Assembly (NCBI RefSeq): GCF_008830225.1
Contig: NZ_WAIE01000009.1
Span: 41,950 to 105,949 of the forward strand
Length of the DNA: 64,000 nt
Direction of reading: 5' to 3'
Source: Pseudodesulfovibrio senegalensis
Lineage (GTDB): Bacteria; Desulfobacterota; Desulfovibrionia; Desulfovibrionales; Desulfovibrionaceae
Position 1 is the first letter of the stretch, and every line of letters begins with the position of its first letter. The position numbers and the translations under genes are program-made. The notes below the pieces were generated by a model. That model saw only the letters and a program-made list of their open reading frames with translations. It had not been told where the DNA came from and did not search any database. Shown piece by piece: positions 17,011 to 25,729 of this stretch.

Positions 17011-17709
17011 ATGAGTAAAAAATTGTCAGGACTGCGTTCAGGGCCGTCGAGGGGCGGCATACAGCGCGCCATTTCCCTGCCATGGGCCAAGTCCGTGGAG
17101 ATCAGCTACAAAAGCCTGCGCGTGCGGCTGTTCCGTTCCATGATCACGGTCAGTTCGCTGGTGCTTGCCGTGTCGTTTCTTGCCTTTGTGCTGATAAATC
17201 TGGATGTGGCCTCGGGCATCCTGCGCCACGGAGGCGAAGACGCTGCAGCCATGCTGACCCGTGCGGGGTACGATGTGGACGCGGCCACGCACAGCGTGGC
17301 CATGACCGCCAAGGAGCGTTGGATCGTCATCCTTTCCCTGCTGGTGTGCACCGTGGGCATTGTCAATGCTCAGCTCATGTCCGTGACCGAACGTTTTTCC
17401 GAGATCGGGGTCATGAAGTGCCTGGGCGCGCTGGATTCCATGATCCTGCGCATCTTCATGCTGGAAGCGGCCATGCAGGGGTTGCTGGGCGCGGGCGCGG
17501 GCGCGTTGTTCGGATTCCTTTTTTCCCTGTTGGCCGGATTGGCCCGGTTCGGAACGTTGGCCGTGGCGCATTTGCCGTGGGCTTCGGCTTTGGGCTCCAT
17601 GGGCATCGCCGTACTGGCGGGCTGCGGCCTGAGCCTGCTGGGGGTTTTGTACCCGGCCCTGCTTGCGGCGCGCATGCGACCCATCAAGGCATTGCGCGCG
17701 GAACACTGA
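17011..17709 (+). CDS. Small FtsX/LolE-type ABC transporter permease
   Basis: The 232-residue protein has an N-terminal amphipathic segment, a first membrane helix (about 45-65, ITVSSLVLAVSFLAFVLINL), a very short periplasmic loop of about 45 residues, and three further helices. The first of these is followed by SVTERFSEIGVMKCLGA, the cytoplasmic coupling helix typical of FtsX/MacB permeases, and the C-terminus ends PALLAARMRPIKALR. The periplasmic domain of MacB/LolCE is almost absent. It is the first gene of a cluster: an ATPase follows after 9 nt and a second, giant FtsX-type permease follows that. A GTG at 17005 is also in frame. Confidence 0.88.
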   Translation: MSKKLSGLRSGPSRGGIQRAISLPWAKSVEISYKSLRVRLFRSMITVSSLVLAVSFLAFVLINLDVASGILRHGGEDAAAMLTRAGYDVDAATHSVAMTAKERWIVILSLLVCTVGIVNAQLMSVTERFSEIGVMKCLGALDSMILRIFMLEAAMQGLLGAGAGALFGFLFSLLAGLARFGTLAVAHLPWASALGSMGIAVLAGCGLSLLGVLYPALLAARMRPIKALRAEH

Positions 17710-17718
17710 GGAGATGCA

Positions 17719-18519
17719 ATGACTGAAGACCGCCATACCATCGTGCGCGTCATCGGCGTGACAAAGGACTTTGCCCTGGGCAAGCAGACCGTGCACGTGC
17801 TCAAGGGCGTGGACCTCGAGGTATATGCCGGGGAATACATATCCATAATGGGACCCTCCGGGTCGGGAAAATCCACGCTTTTCAACATGATCGGCGGACT
17901 GGACAAGCCCACGGACGGCAAGGTCTTCATCGACGAGGTGGATATATCGCAGCTGGACGCCTATGAGCTGGCGTGGCTGCGCAACCGCAAGATCGGCTAC
18001 ATATTTCAGACCTTCAACCTCATTCCGGTCATGACCGCGCTGGAGAACGTGACCCTGCCCATGACCTTTGCGGGCATGAACGGCGACGACGCCATGGAAA
18101 AAGGCATCGAACTGCTCAAGCTCGTGGGGCTGGGCGAACGCTTCCAGCACAAGCCGCTGGAGCTTTCGGGCGGCCAGCAGCAGCGCGTTGCCATTGCACG
18201 CTCGCTGGCCAACGACCCGGCCATCATCCTTGCGGACGAACCCACCGGCAACCTCGACCTTTCCACGGGCGAAGAGATCATTGATTTGTGCCGCATGCTT
18301 TCCGAGGAACGCGGCGTGACCATCATCTCCGCCACCCACGACTACAAGATGCTCAATGTTTCGGACCGCGTGGTCTGGATACGCGACGGCATGATCGACA
18401 AGATACAGCACCGCGAGGATCTGAACATCAGCATCGGCGGCATCGGTGGGCCGGACAATGGCCATGCGCCCGGGCAAGGTGCGACCGAAGAAAAGAAATC
18501 CGGAGGAGAAGCCTCCTGA
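17719..18519 (+). CDS. MacB/LolD-type ABC transporter ATP-binding protein
   Basis: The 266-residue ATPase has Walker A (GPSGSGKST), the Q-loop (YIFQTFNLIPVMTALENV), the signature [15 protein letters not shown], Walker B (AIILADEPTGNLDLSTGEE) and the switch histidine (ISATHDYKML). This pattern is that of the MacB/LolD/FtsE subfamily, which energises mechanotransmission or lipoprotein/peptide extraction, not import. A C-terminal extension of about 35 residues is glycine-rich. Its stop codon overlaps the ATG of the giant permease gene (TGATG), which is strong evidence for co-function. Confidence 0.95.
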   Translation: MTEDRHTIVRVIGVTKDFALGKQTVHVLKGVDLEVYAGEYISIMGPSGSGKSTLFNMIGGLDKPTDGKVFIDEVDISQLDAYELAWLRNRKIGYIFQTFNLIPVMTALENVTLPMTFAGMNGDDAMEKGIELLKLVGLGERFQHKPLELSGGQQQRVAIARSLANDPAIILADEPTGNLDLSTGEEIIDLCRMLSEERGVTIISATHDYKMLNVSDRVVWIRDGMIDKIQHREDLNISIGGIGGPDNGHAPGQGATEEKKSGGEAS

Positions 18520-21500
18520 TGCGCACTACCGCAAACGCATTCCTCTTTTTGTTGCTGGTTGTCGCGTGCATGCCGCACGCGGCACAGGCCGCATGGCACG
18601 GGGAAGCGTTTGTGCGCGCCATGGCCGCGCTGGAGGACCGCAGCCCGGGCATGCCCGGTGCGTCTGCGGCCGCGGACATGGTGGAACGCCAGTGGCGTTT
18701 GGATTTCAAGTCCCTGAACCCCACACTGGGCCGCCAGACATTTCGCGTTCCCACCATCCGCCAGCTTGGCGCCACCCTGACCCTGAACAACGGTGCCACC
18801 GTGAAGCTCAGGCAGCTGCGCAACAACGTGCTTTCGCCCGGGGCCGTGACCCCGCCGGGCATCAGCGGCAACCTGATCTACGCGGCCAAGGGGCGGCTTG
18901 CTGATTTCAACGGCATGGACCCGCAGGGCGCGGTGGTCATGCTGGACATGGATTCTGGCAGGAACTGGGGCAACGCGGCCCTGCTTGGTGCGCGTGCACT
19001 GATTTTCATCGGTTCGGGCAACGACCCCACGCCCAAGGCACTGTTCGAGAACAAGGTGGAGCTGACCCCGGTGGACCTGCCCATGTTCTGGATGTCCGAA
19101 ACCGAGGCCGAGGCGCGGTTCAGAGGGCGTCTCACGCCCGGCGCGCCTTCCTGGCTGGACAGGGTGTTGCTGACATCCAAGGCCCGTTGGGAACAGGCCC
19201 GCGTCCAGAACGTGTATTGCATGATTCCCGGCACAGACCCGAAACGCTCCGAACAGGTCCTGATTCTGGAAGCGCCCTATGACTCCACGGCCTATGTGAA
19301 TGGCCACGCTCCCGGTGCGGACGAAGCATCGTCCATGGCCACGCTCATGGAGATCGCCCGGGACCTGAGGAAGAATCCCCCCGCACGGAGCGTACTGCTG
19401 CTGGGCACGGGAGCCCATTCGCAGGCGCAGGCGGGCATGCGGGAATTCACGGCCGCACTGGTGACCGAGAACAGCGAGCTGGCCGAGCAGGTCGCCGGGC
19501 TGGAGAAGCGGCTGGAGCGCACCGCACGCGTGCGCCAACTGCTGGATCGCCCTGAACCGCTGGCAATCGAAGGGCTTGCCCCGGACGAGGTGGACATGCT
19601 GCGCGAGGCTTTTCGCGTGGCCACCCGCAACGCTCAGGACCTTTTGACCAACGACCTCATGCGCATGCGCATGCTGGCCCGGGGCAAGGGCTTGCAAAAG
19701 GACGTGGCACCGCAGGACGGCAAGACGTTCGACATCAAGCGGCGCATCAAGCGGGTGGCGGCCCGCAGGCTCAAGCTCAAGCGGCTGTATTGGGTGCAGT
19801 CTTCGCGCACGGACGTGGGGCCGGACCCGGAAGAGGCCGAAATTCTGTTGCGTTATCTGGAACCGGCCCGGCACTGGCAGGGCCGGGTGCACAGGGATCT
19901 GGCCGCGCGGCTGGAATCCGCCCAGTCCGCCCTGCGGCTCAAGGAGGTTCTGGGAGAAAGGCGTATTGCCGCGCACATGTCCCTGTATCTTTCCAGTCAC
20001 GGCAAGGGCGTGGGCGGTTTTGACAAGGGCTGGCTCTACGACCTCAAGCCCGAGGTGAACCGCACCCGTTTTTTCAGCCCGGTTCATGATCTCTTTCAGG
20101 ATGCGGCAGCCACATTACCGAAAAAGCTCAAACCGCTGTACCACGGCACGCTGCGGCCCAGCCGCTTGCGCACGTGGGAAAGCTATCTGCCGGACACCCC
20201 GGAGATGGGCGGCGAGCCCATGGCCCTGGCCGGGTTCCCCGGATTCACGCTGGCCACGGTGCACGACGTGCGCCCCGCATGGAAAACACCCTATGACCAG
20301 CCGGACCGCGTGGACTTCGGCTACCTGCGGCAACAGGCGCAGGTGGTGCGCACGCTGGCGCGCGCGCTGGTCGACAAGCCGCTGGCGGACGCGGGCAAAC
20401 GGGCCAAGGACCGTTTCGTGGTGCTGGGCGGCAGGGCCAACCTGATGCGCAAGGGCGAGATTTTTCCGGACAAGCCCGGAACGGACATGGTGGTGCTCTG
20501 CTACCAGTGGGCCACGCGCACCTACGGCATGGTGGATACGGACGGACGTTTTCGCATTCCGGGCCTGGCCAGCAAGAAGGTCAGTTATCACAAGGCTGTG
20601 CTCGAAGGGCTGCGGTTTGATCAGGACACCGGACTGGCCCAATGGGCCGTGGACAAGCCCAAGACCGGCAAGGACGCCTATCGCGTCAAGCTCAAGCGCA
20701 ACCGTATGGAGACCGACCTGACCCTGTTCACCTGCACGCAGACAACGGTCTTCAACATGTTCGATTCGCGCACATTCAAATATCTGTACCGGCCCAAGCT
20801 CATCGACGCGCGCACCGAGGCTCCGCCCGTGAGCTATTGGTACAGCCGTCTGGATACGCGTCAGTCCACCATGGGCACCCTGTTTCTTGAACCGGACGTA
20901 CCCATCAAGCTGACCCTTTCGGACACGGTGCTGGACAAGAAGGAACTGCTGCTGAACGCAGACCCCGAACATCCGCAGGGCGTGGGCTATCTGGCGCGCA
21001 GCTGGCCCACCATCCCCATGACCGAATACCGGGCCGCCAACGACATGTGGAATCTTGTCACCCCGAGGGTGCGCAACCTCGAGACAAAGGGCATCGTCAA
21101 TCAGCGGGTGCGTGACCTGACCCGGAAAGGCCGGGAAGAGCTGGAACAGGCCCGCGAATATCGCGGCGAGCTGCGGTGGGATGCCTTTATGGAAGCCTCG
21201 CGTTCGTCGCTGGCCAAGGCCACGCGCGTATACAACGAGGTGGATTCCATCCAGAAGGATGTGCTGGTGGGTGTGCTGTTCTACGTGGCCCTGTTCATGC
21301 CCTTTGCCTACTGCATGGAGCGGCTGCTGTTCGGATTCGCGGACATCAAGAAACGCATCGGCGCGTTTCTCGGGTTGCTGACTGCCATCATCGGTGCGGT
21401 CTATCTGGTGCATCCGGCGTTCGAGCTTACCTACAGCCCCATGGTGGTCATACTGGCTTTCTTCATTCTCACGCTTTCCCTGCTGGTGAGCATGATCATC

Positions 21501-23411
21501 TTCTTCCGTTTTGAGCGCGAAATGGTGGAACTGCAACGCCGCTCCAAGCATATGAAGCTTACGGACATCAGCCCGGCCGCCGCGTTTACGGCCGCCTTCG
21601 TGCTCGGGGTGGGCAACCTGCGGCGCAGGCCCGTGCGTACTGCGCTCACGCTGGCCACGCTGGTCATCCTGACCTTCACCATCATGAATTTCACCACGGT
21701 CAAATCCGTGAACCAGAAGGGCTGGTCCGAATTCAGCGACACGGCCTCCTATCACGGCCTGTTCATGAAGAACTTCAACTGGACAGACCTGCCCACCGAG
21801 GCGTTGAACGTGGTTTCCGACGCCTACCGGGGCAAGGGCGTGGTGGCCCCGCGCGTGTGGTACGAAACCGGAATGACCGGCGACAAGAGCCACGCCCCGG
21901 TCATTCCGCTGACCATGAAGGATCGAACCGCCAACGCACGCGCCGTGATCGGGCTTTCGTATCTTGAGCCGCAGGTCAGCGGGTTGGACCGCATGCTCGT
22001 GGAGGGACGTTGGTTCACTCCGGGCGAACGCCATGTGTGCATGCTGCCCGAGCGCATTGCCCGGCAGCTGGATGTCCGGCCGGGCGGTTCCGTGTCCGTA
22101 TGGGGCGTATCCTACACCGTGACCGGCATATTCGCGGACACGGGCCTGCGCGACAACCCGGACCTGGACGGCGAGCCCATGACGCCCATCGTCTATCCCA
22201 GCCGCGCGGCCGTGCAGATGTCCGAGGTGGAGGCCGAGGCCATGGGCGAGGGCGAGGACGTGGTGGACTACGAAAGCCGGTATCAGCACATTGCCGGGTA
22301 CGACACCGTGATCATTCCTGCCGAACTGTTGCTTTCGCTGGGCAGGACAGGTCATCTCAAGGGGCTGGCCGTGCGCGAGACCGACCCGGATTCCGAGGCC
22401 ACGCTGGGCGACCGCTTCGGGTTGATGATCTTCCGGGGCGGACCGGACGGCACGTCCCTGTTCTTCACCTCCAATACGGTGAATTATTCCGGCGTAGCCA
22501 ACATATTGATTCCCTTATGTATTTCCATACTCATCGTGCTCAACACCATGATCGGTTCGGTGCATGAGCGCCGCCCGGAAATCGCGGTGTACACCTCGGT
22601 GGGGCTGGCCCCGCCGCACGTGGCCTTCCTGTTCATTGCCGAGGCTCTGGCCTTTGCGGTCATTTCCGTGGTCATCGGTTACCTGCTGGCACAGGTCTCG
22701 GCCGTGGCCCTTTCCGGAACCGCACTATGGGAAGGCATGACCGCCAACTATTCGTCCACGGCAGGCGTGGCCGCCATGGTGCTGGTCATTCTCGTGGTGG
22801 TCATCTCCGCCCTGTATCCGGCGCGGGTGGCCGCGCGTATCGCCATACCGGACGTGAACCGCTCGTGGACCATGCCCGAGGCCAAGGGCGACACCCTGAC
22901 CGTGGTGCTGCCGTTTTTGATCAACCTTAGGGAGCAGGCCAGCGCAGGCGGTTTTTTGCACGAGTATTACCGGACGCATCTCGACGTCTCCCACGGGGCC
23001 TTCAGCACTGCGGACATCGGGTGTTCGTTCATTGATGCGGGAGACAGCGCCGCCGTGGACCAGCTGGCGCTCATGGCCCGTGCCGAGGACATGCTCTCCA
23101 GTTCGGAGATATGCTTCCGCCTTGAATTCCGTGCCTGGCTCGCGCCCTTTGACTTCGGCGTGCGCCAGAAGGTGGACCTGCATTTCTGCCCCTCGGACAT
23201 CTACCGGGGCTACCGCCAGATTCAGGTCACGCTCATGCGCGAGGCCGGGGAACACAAGGCATGGGAAAACCTGAACCGCAACTTCCTCAACGACCTGCGC
23301 AAGCAGTTGTTGGCATGGCGCGCTTTGGACGACGAATCCGTGCAGGGCTACGCCTCGGACCTTGCCGAACATTTCAGCGAACGCACGCGCCAAACAGGGG
23401 AGGTCGGCTGA
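18519..23411 (+). CDS. Giant FtsX-family permease with N-terminal degenerate M28 peptidase-like periplasmic region
   Basis: The 1630-residue protein starts with a signal peptide (residues 1-24, ending AAQA). About 890 periplasmic residues follow. They include a PA-like segment (about 130-190) and an M28 aminopeptidase-like segment (about 245-315: LILEAPYDSTAYVNG, GADEASSMATLMEIARDL, RSVLLLGTGAHSQAQAGM). In M28 enzymes these blocks read AHxDS, GAxDxASG and GAEE; here the first His is Pro and the Glu pair is missing, so catalysis is unlikely. Three helices (about 918-1015) lead to a FtsX domain with a MacB-like periplasmic loop (about 1075-1320) and three final helices, then a C-terminal domain of about 180 residues. 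The start follows GGAGGAG and overlaps the ATPase stop. Confidence 0.85.
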   Translation: MRTTANAFLFLLLVVACMPHAAQAAWHGEAFVRAMAALEDRSPGMPGASAAADMVERQWRLDFKSLNPTLGRQTFRVPTIRQLGATLTLNNGATVKLRQLRNNVLSPGAVTPPGISGNLIYAAKGRLADFNGMDPQGAVVMLDMDSGRNWGNAALLGARALIFIGSGNDPTPKALFENKVELTPVDLPMFWMSETEAEARFRGRLTPGAPSWLDRVLLTSKARWEQARVQNVYCMIPGTDPKRSEQVLILEAPYDSTAYVNGHAPGADEASSMATLMEIARDLRKNPPARSVLLLGTGAHSQAQAGMREFTAALVTENSELAEQVAGLEKRLERTARVRQLLDRPEPLAIEGLAPDEVDMLREAFRVATRNAQDLLTNDLMRMRMLARGKGLQKDVAPQDGKTFDIKRRIKRVAARRLKLKRLYWVQSSRTDVGPDPEEAEILLRYLEPARHWQGRVHRDLAARLESAQSALRLKEVLGERRIAAHMSLYLSSHGKGVGGFDKGWLYDLKPEVNRTRFFSPVHDLFQDAAATLPKKLKPLYHGTLRPSRLRTWESYLPDTPEMGGEPMALAGFPGFTLATVHDVRPAWKTPYDQPDRVDFGYLRQQAQVVRTLARALVDKPLADAGKRAKDRFVVLGGRANLMRKGEIFPDKPGTDMVVLCYQWATRTYGMVDTDGRFRIPGLASKKVSYHKAVLEGLRFDQDTGLAQWAVDKPKTGKDAYRVKLKRNRMETDLTLFTCTQTTVFNMFDSRTFKYLYRPKLIDARTEAPPVSYWYSRLDTRQSTMGTLFLEPDVPIKLTLSDTVLDKKELLLNADPEHPQGVGYLARSWPTIPMTEYRAANDMWNLVTPRVRNLETKGIVNQRVRDLTRKGREELEQAREYRGELRWDAFMEASRSSLAKATRVYNEVDSIQKDVLVGVLFYVALFMPFAYCMERLLFGFADIKKRIGAFLGLLTAIIGAVYLVHPAFELTYSPMVVILAFFILTLSLLVSMIIFFRFEREMVELQRRSKHMKLTDISPAAAFTAAFVLGVGNLRRRPVRTALTLATLVILTFTIMNFTTVKSVNQKGWSEFSDTASYHGLFMKNFNWTDLPTEALNVVSDAYRGKGVVAPRVWYETGMTGDKSHAPVIPLTMKDRTANARAVIGLSYLEPQVSGLDRMLVEGRWFTPGERHVCMLPERIARQLDVRPGGSVSVWGVSYTVTGIFADTGLRDNPDLDGEPMTPIVYPSRAAVQMSEVEAEAMGEGEDVVDYESRYQHIAGYDTVIIPAELLLSLGRTGHLKGLAVRETDPDSEATLGDRFGLMIFRGGPDGTSLFFTSNTVNYSGVANILIPLCISILIVLNTMIGSVHERRPEIAVYTSVGLAPPHVAFLFIAEALAFAVISVVIGYLLAQVSAVALSGTALWEGMTANYSSTAGVAAMVLVILVVVISALYPARVAARIAIPDVNRSWTMPEAKGDTLTVVLPFLINLREQASAGGFLHEYYRTHLDVSHGAFSTADIGCSFIDAGDSAAVDQLALMARAEDMLSSSEICFRLEFRAWLAPFDFGVRQKVDLHFCPSDIYRGYRQIQVTLMREAGEHKAWENLNRNFLNDLRKQLLAWRALDDESVQGYASDLAEHFSERTRQTGEVG

Positions 23412-23412
23412 C

Positions 23413-25416
23413 ATGAATGAACGCATCCGGCCGCGCGCCATCGTCACGGGCCTTGTGCTGGGTCTTTTGCTTTGCGTGTTCACGCCCTACAACGACGCGG
23501 TGCTGCGCAACGCGCCCATCGGGCAGGGCAACCTGCCGCTGGCCCCGTTCTTCGTGGCCGCGTGGCTGTTCGTGCTCAGCGCGGCATGGTCGCGCATATC
23601 GGGCCGCCGTCCGGTGCTCGGGGGCGTGGAAATCCTCACGGCATGGGTGATGATGATCCTGTTCACCTCGGTGGGCTGGAGCGGCATGGCCGAAAGCTTT
23701 TTCATCAACATCACGGCCCCGCAGCATTTTGCAAAAGACGCCATGCGCTGGACCGAAGTGCTGACGCCGCTGCTGCCGGACGCATGGTTCCCGGACAGCA
23801 CCGCCGCAGTGAAGACGCTGTATAACGGCCTGCCCGACGCAAAGGCCATGGGCATGGGCGAGGTGCTCGGCGCCATTCCGTGGGGCGTATGGGTGCCGCC
23901 GCTCATTGTCTGGGGCACGTTCATTCTCGGCTCGTTTTTCGTCATGATCTGCCTCATGCGCCTGTTCGGCAAGCAGTGGGTCATGAACGAGCGGGTGCTT
24001 TTCCCCCTGTTCCGGGTGCCGCAGATCATGGGCGAGGCCTTGGACAATCGGCAGTTCGGCGCGTTCTGGACAGACCGATTCCTGCTCATCGGGTTGCTCA
24101 TGACCTGTTTCCTGCACCTGCTCAACGGCATGCACCAGTATGTGCCGTCCGTGCCGGAGCTGCCCACCATTCTGCTGGCGGGCAAGTATTTCCCCAAGTT
24201 CGGGCTGTTCTCCGGGTTCTACAAATTGAAACTCTACGTGATCCCGGCCTTCATCGGGTTCGCGTTTCTGACCACGCGCCAGATATCCTTCAGCATGTGG
24301 GTTTTTTTCATTCTGGCGGGCCTGTCATACGGGCTGCTTTACGTGCTGGGCCTGCAACTGCCCGAGGCCGCGCTGGGCGTGACCTTCGGCCCGGACCTGT
24401 TCCGCGCGGAAGGCGCGCAGACCATCGGGGCCTATGCCGTGTTTTTCGTTTTCCTGCTTTGGCTGGCGAGGCATCATCTGGGTGAAACATTGACCCACGC
24501 CATCCGGCGCAAGGGCACGGCTGCGGACAGCGGAGCCATCCGCGCCACCGCGCCGCCGCAGGAATGGATACCCCCGGTATGGCCGCTGTGGGGCCTTGTG
24601 GGCGGCATGGCCTTTCTCGTGGGCTGGAGCATGTATTTCGGCCTGCCGCTTCTGGTGGCGCTCATGCTGCCGGTGAGCTTCATCATGGTTTCGCTGGTGT
24701 CGGCGCGCGCGGTCTGTCAGGGCGGGTTGCCCTATTTCACGCTCACGGCCGCGCCGCTGGACGGCATGATCGGCATGTTCGGCACCGGGTTCATGGGGCA
24801 GGCGGGAATCGCCATGGCCGCGGTCATGCAAAAGGTGCTTTTTCTGGATTTCCGTTCCGCAGTCATGCCCACGCTGTTTCACGGTTCCAAGGTCTGCGAA
24901 AAGAATCAGTCGCGCTGTGCCATGGTGGTGGGCATCGGGGCCGGGCTGTTCCTGGCCGTGATCGCGGCTTTCGTGACCATGCTCTACCTCGGCCACAAGT
25001 ACGGCCTGCGCGACCTGAATCTCGAATGGGCCACCCAGACCGTGCTGGCCAACTTTGAAAACGCGCAGCGGCTCGTGGACGTGCCCGTGGGCCCCAACAA
25101 GTGGACCATCATCTATTCGGGCGCGGGCGCGCTGATTATGGGGTTGCTCATTTTCTGCTATTATCGGCTGCCGTGGTGGCCTCTGCATCCGTTGGGCTAT
25201 CTCGTGGCCTATTCCTCGGGCATGAAGGTGCTCTGGTTCAGCTTTTTCATCGGCTGGCTATGCAATCACCTTTGCCTGCATTACGGCGGGACAGCGCTTT
25301 TCAACCGGGTGCGGTTCCTGTTCGTGGGGTTGATACTGGGCGATTTTCTCATGGGCGGGTTGTATGCCCTGCTCGGATTGTGGACGAAGACCGTGTATTC
25401 GGTCTTCCCACTGTAG
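23413..25416 (+). CDS. Polytopic membrane protein of the DUF6785 type (OPT-like)
   Basis: The 667-residue protein has about 14 hydrophobic segments. Its start (AIVTGLVLGLLLCVFTPYND, then NLPLAPFFVAAWLFVL) is the hallmark I associate with the DUF6785 family, membrane proteins of unknown function with a weak resemblance to oligopeptide transporters. The sequence QGGLPYFTLTAAPLDGMIGM in the second half is also typical. It begins 1 nt after the stop of the giant permease with GGGAGG upstream, so it is co-translated with the ABC components. The next gene, another polytopic protein, follows after a repeat-filled 313-bp gap. Family naming is from memory; function is unknown. Confidence 0.8.
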   Translation: MNERIRPRAIVTGLVLGLLLCVFTPYNDAVLRNAPIGQGNLPLAPFFVAAWLFVLSAAWSRISGRRPVLGGVEILTAWVMMILFTSVGWSGMAESFFINITAPQHFAKDAMRWTEVLTPLLPDAWFPDSTAAVKTLYNGLPDAKAMGMGEVLGAIPWGVWVPPLIVWGTFILGSFFVMICLMRLFGKQWVMNERVLFPLFRVPQIMGEALDNRQFGAFWTDRFLLIGLLMTCFLHLLNGMHQYVPSVPELPTILLAGKYFPKFGLFSGFYKLKLYVIPAFIGFAFLTTRQISFSMWVFFILAGLSYGLLYVLGLQLPEAALGVTFGPDLFRAEGAQTIGAYAVFFVFLLWLARHHLGETLTHAIRRKGTAADSGAIRATAPPQEWIPPVWPLWGLVGGMAFLVGWSMYFGLPLLVALMLPVSFIMVSLVSARAVCQGGLPYFTLTAAPLDGMIGMFGTGFMGQAGIAMAAVMQKVLFLDFRSAVMPTLFHGSKVCEKNQSRCAMVVGIGAGLFLAVIAAFVTMLYLGHKYGLRDLNLEWATQTVLANFENAQRLVDVPVGPNKWTIIYSGAGALIMGLLIFCYYRLPWWPLHPLGYLVAYSSGMKVLWFSFFIGWLCNHLCLHYGGTALFNRVRFLFVGLILGDFLMGGLYALLGLWTKTVYSVFPL

Positions 25417-25448
25417 AAGAGCCGGAAAGGGAAGATGCCTCCGGCGGC

Positions 25449-25480
25449 TCAAGGAACCTTTTGGGAAAAAGGTTCCTTGA
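25449..25480. repeat. Perfect 14-bp inverted repeat (hairpin)
   Basis: TCAAGGAACCTTTT and its exact complement are separated by GGGA. It follows the DUF6785-type gene by 32 nt and belongs to a chain of palindromic units that fills 25417-25729. It could act as a weak terminator or mRNA stabiliser, but no T-run follows directly. Confidence 0.8.
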
Positions 25481-25662
25481 GAATCCTCCAAAACTTTTTG
25501 TCGACGCCGCGTTGCGGCGTGGGGTTGGGGGGGGCGGAAGGATGAAAAAGAAAAAAAGAATGAAGTGATATAAAATACAGTAAGTAAAACACCGACACAA
25601 CAAACCTGACCACGCCCATCGCGAAGCGATCGCCAAAGAGTTTCGGGAAGGGGGATGGGGGT

Positions 25663-25712
25663 CCGGGGGAAGGGGGAAACCCCTTTGCAAAGGGGTTTCC
25701 CCCTTCCCCCGG
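25663..25712. repeat. Perfect 50-bp palindrome before the OPT-like gene
   Basis: Positions 25663 to 25712 form an exact palindrome centred between 25687 and 25688 (half-site CCGGGGGAAGGGGGAAACCC continuing CTTTG). It ends 17 nt before the start codon at 25730, so a transcript would hold a 24-bp hairpin next to the ribosome binding site. Together with the adjacent GGGGGATGGGGGT stretch it looks like an intergenic repetitive element and not a protein-binding operator. A genome-wide count would settle this. Confidence 0.85.
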
Positions 25713-25729
25713 CAACCAAAGGCCGAACC

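Noticed and set aside
16044..17090. Upstream extension of the HAD phosphatase frame on the minus strand
   Set aside because: It overlaps the divergent deacetylase-like gene completely, and the HAD motif I starts right after the ATG at 16043.
18288..18518. Upstream extension of the giant permease frame into the ATPase gene
   Set aside because: The ATG at 18519 has GGAGGAG and a signal peptide directly after it; the extension overlaps the ATPase in another frame.
20115..22355. 746-codon minus-strand frame opposite the giant permease
   Set aside because: The sense strand encodes a clear signal peptide, helices and FtsX domain. The antisense product is His/Gln/Arg-rich without domains.
25621..25660. 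Possible promoter or protein-coding start before the OPT-like gene
   Set aside because: The sequence is part of the G-rich repeat; no -35/-10 pair or ribosome binding site is visible there.
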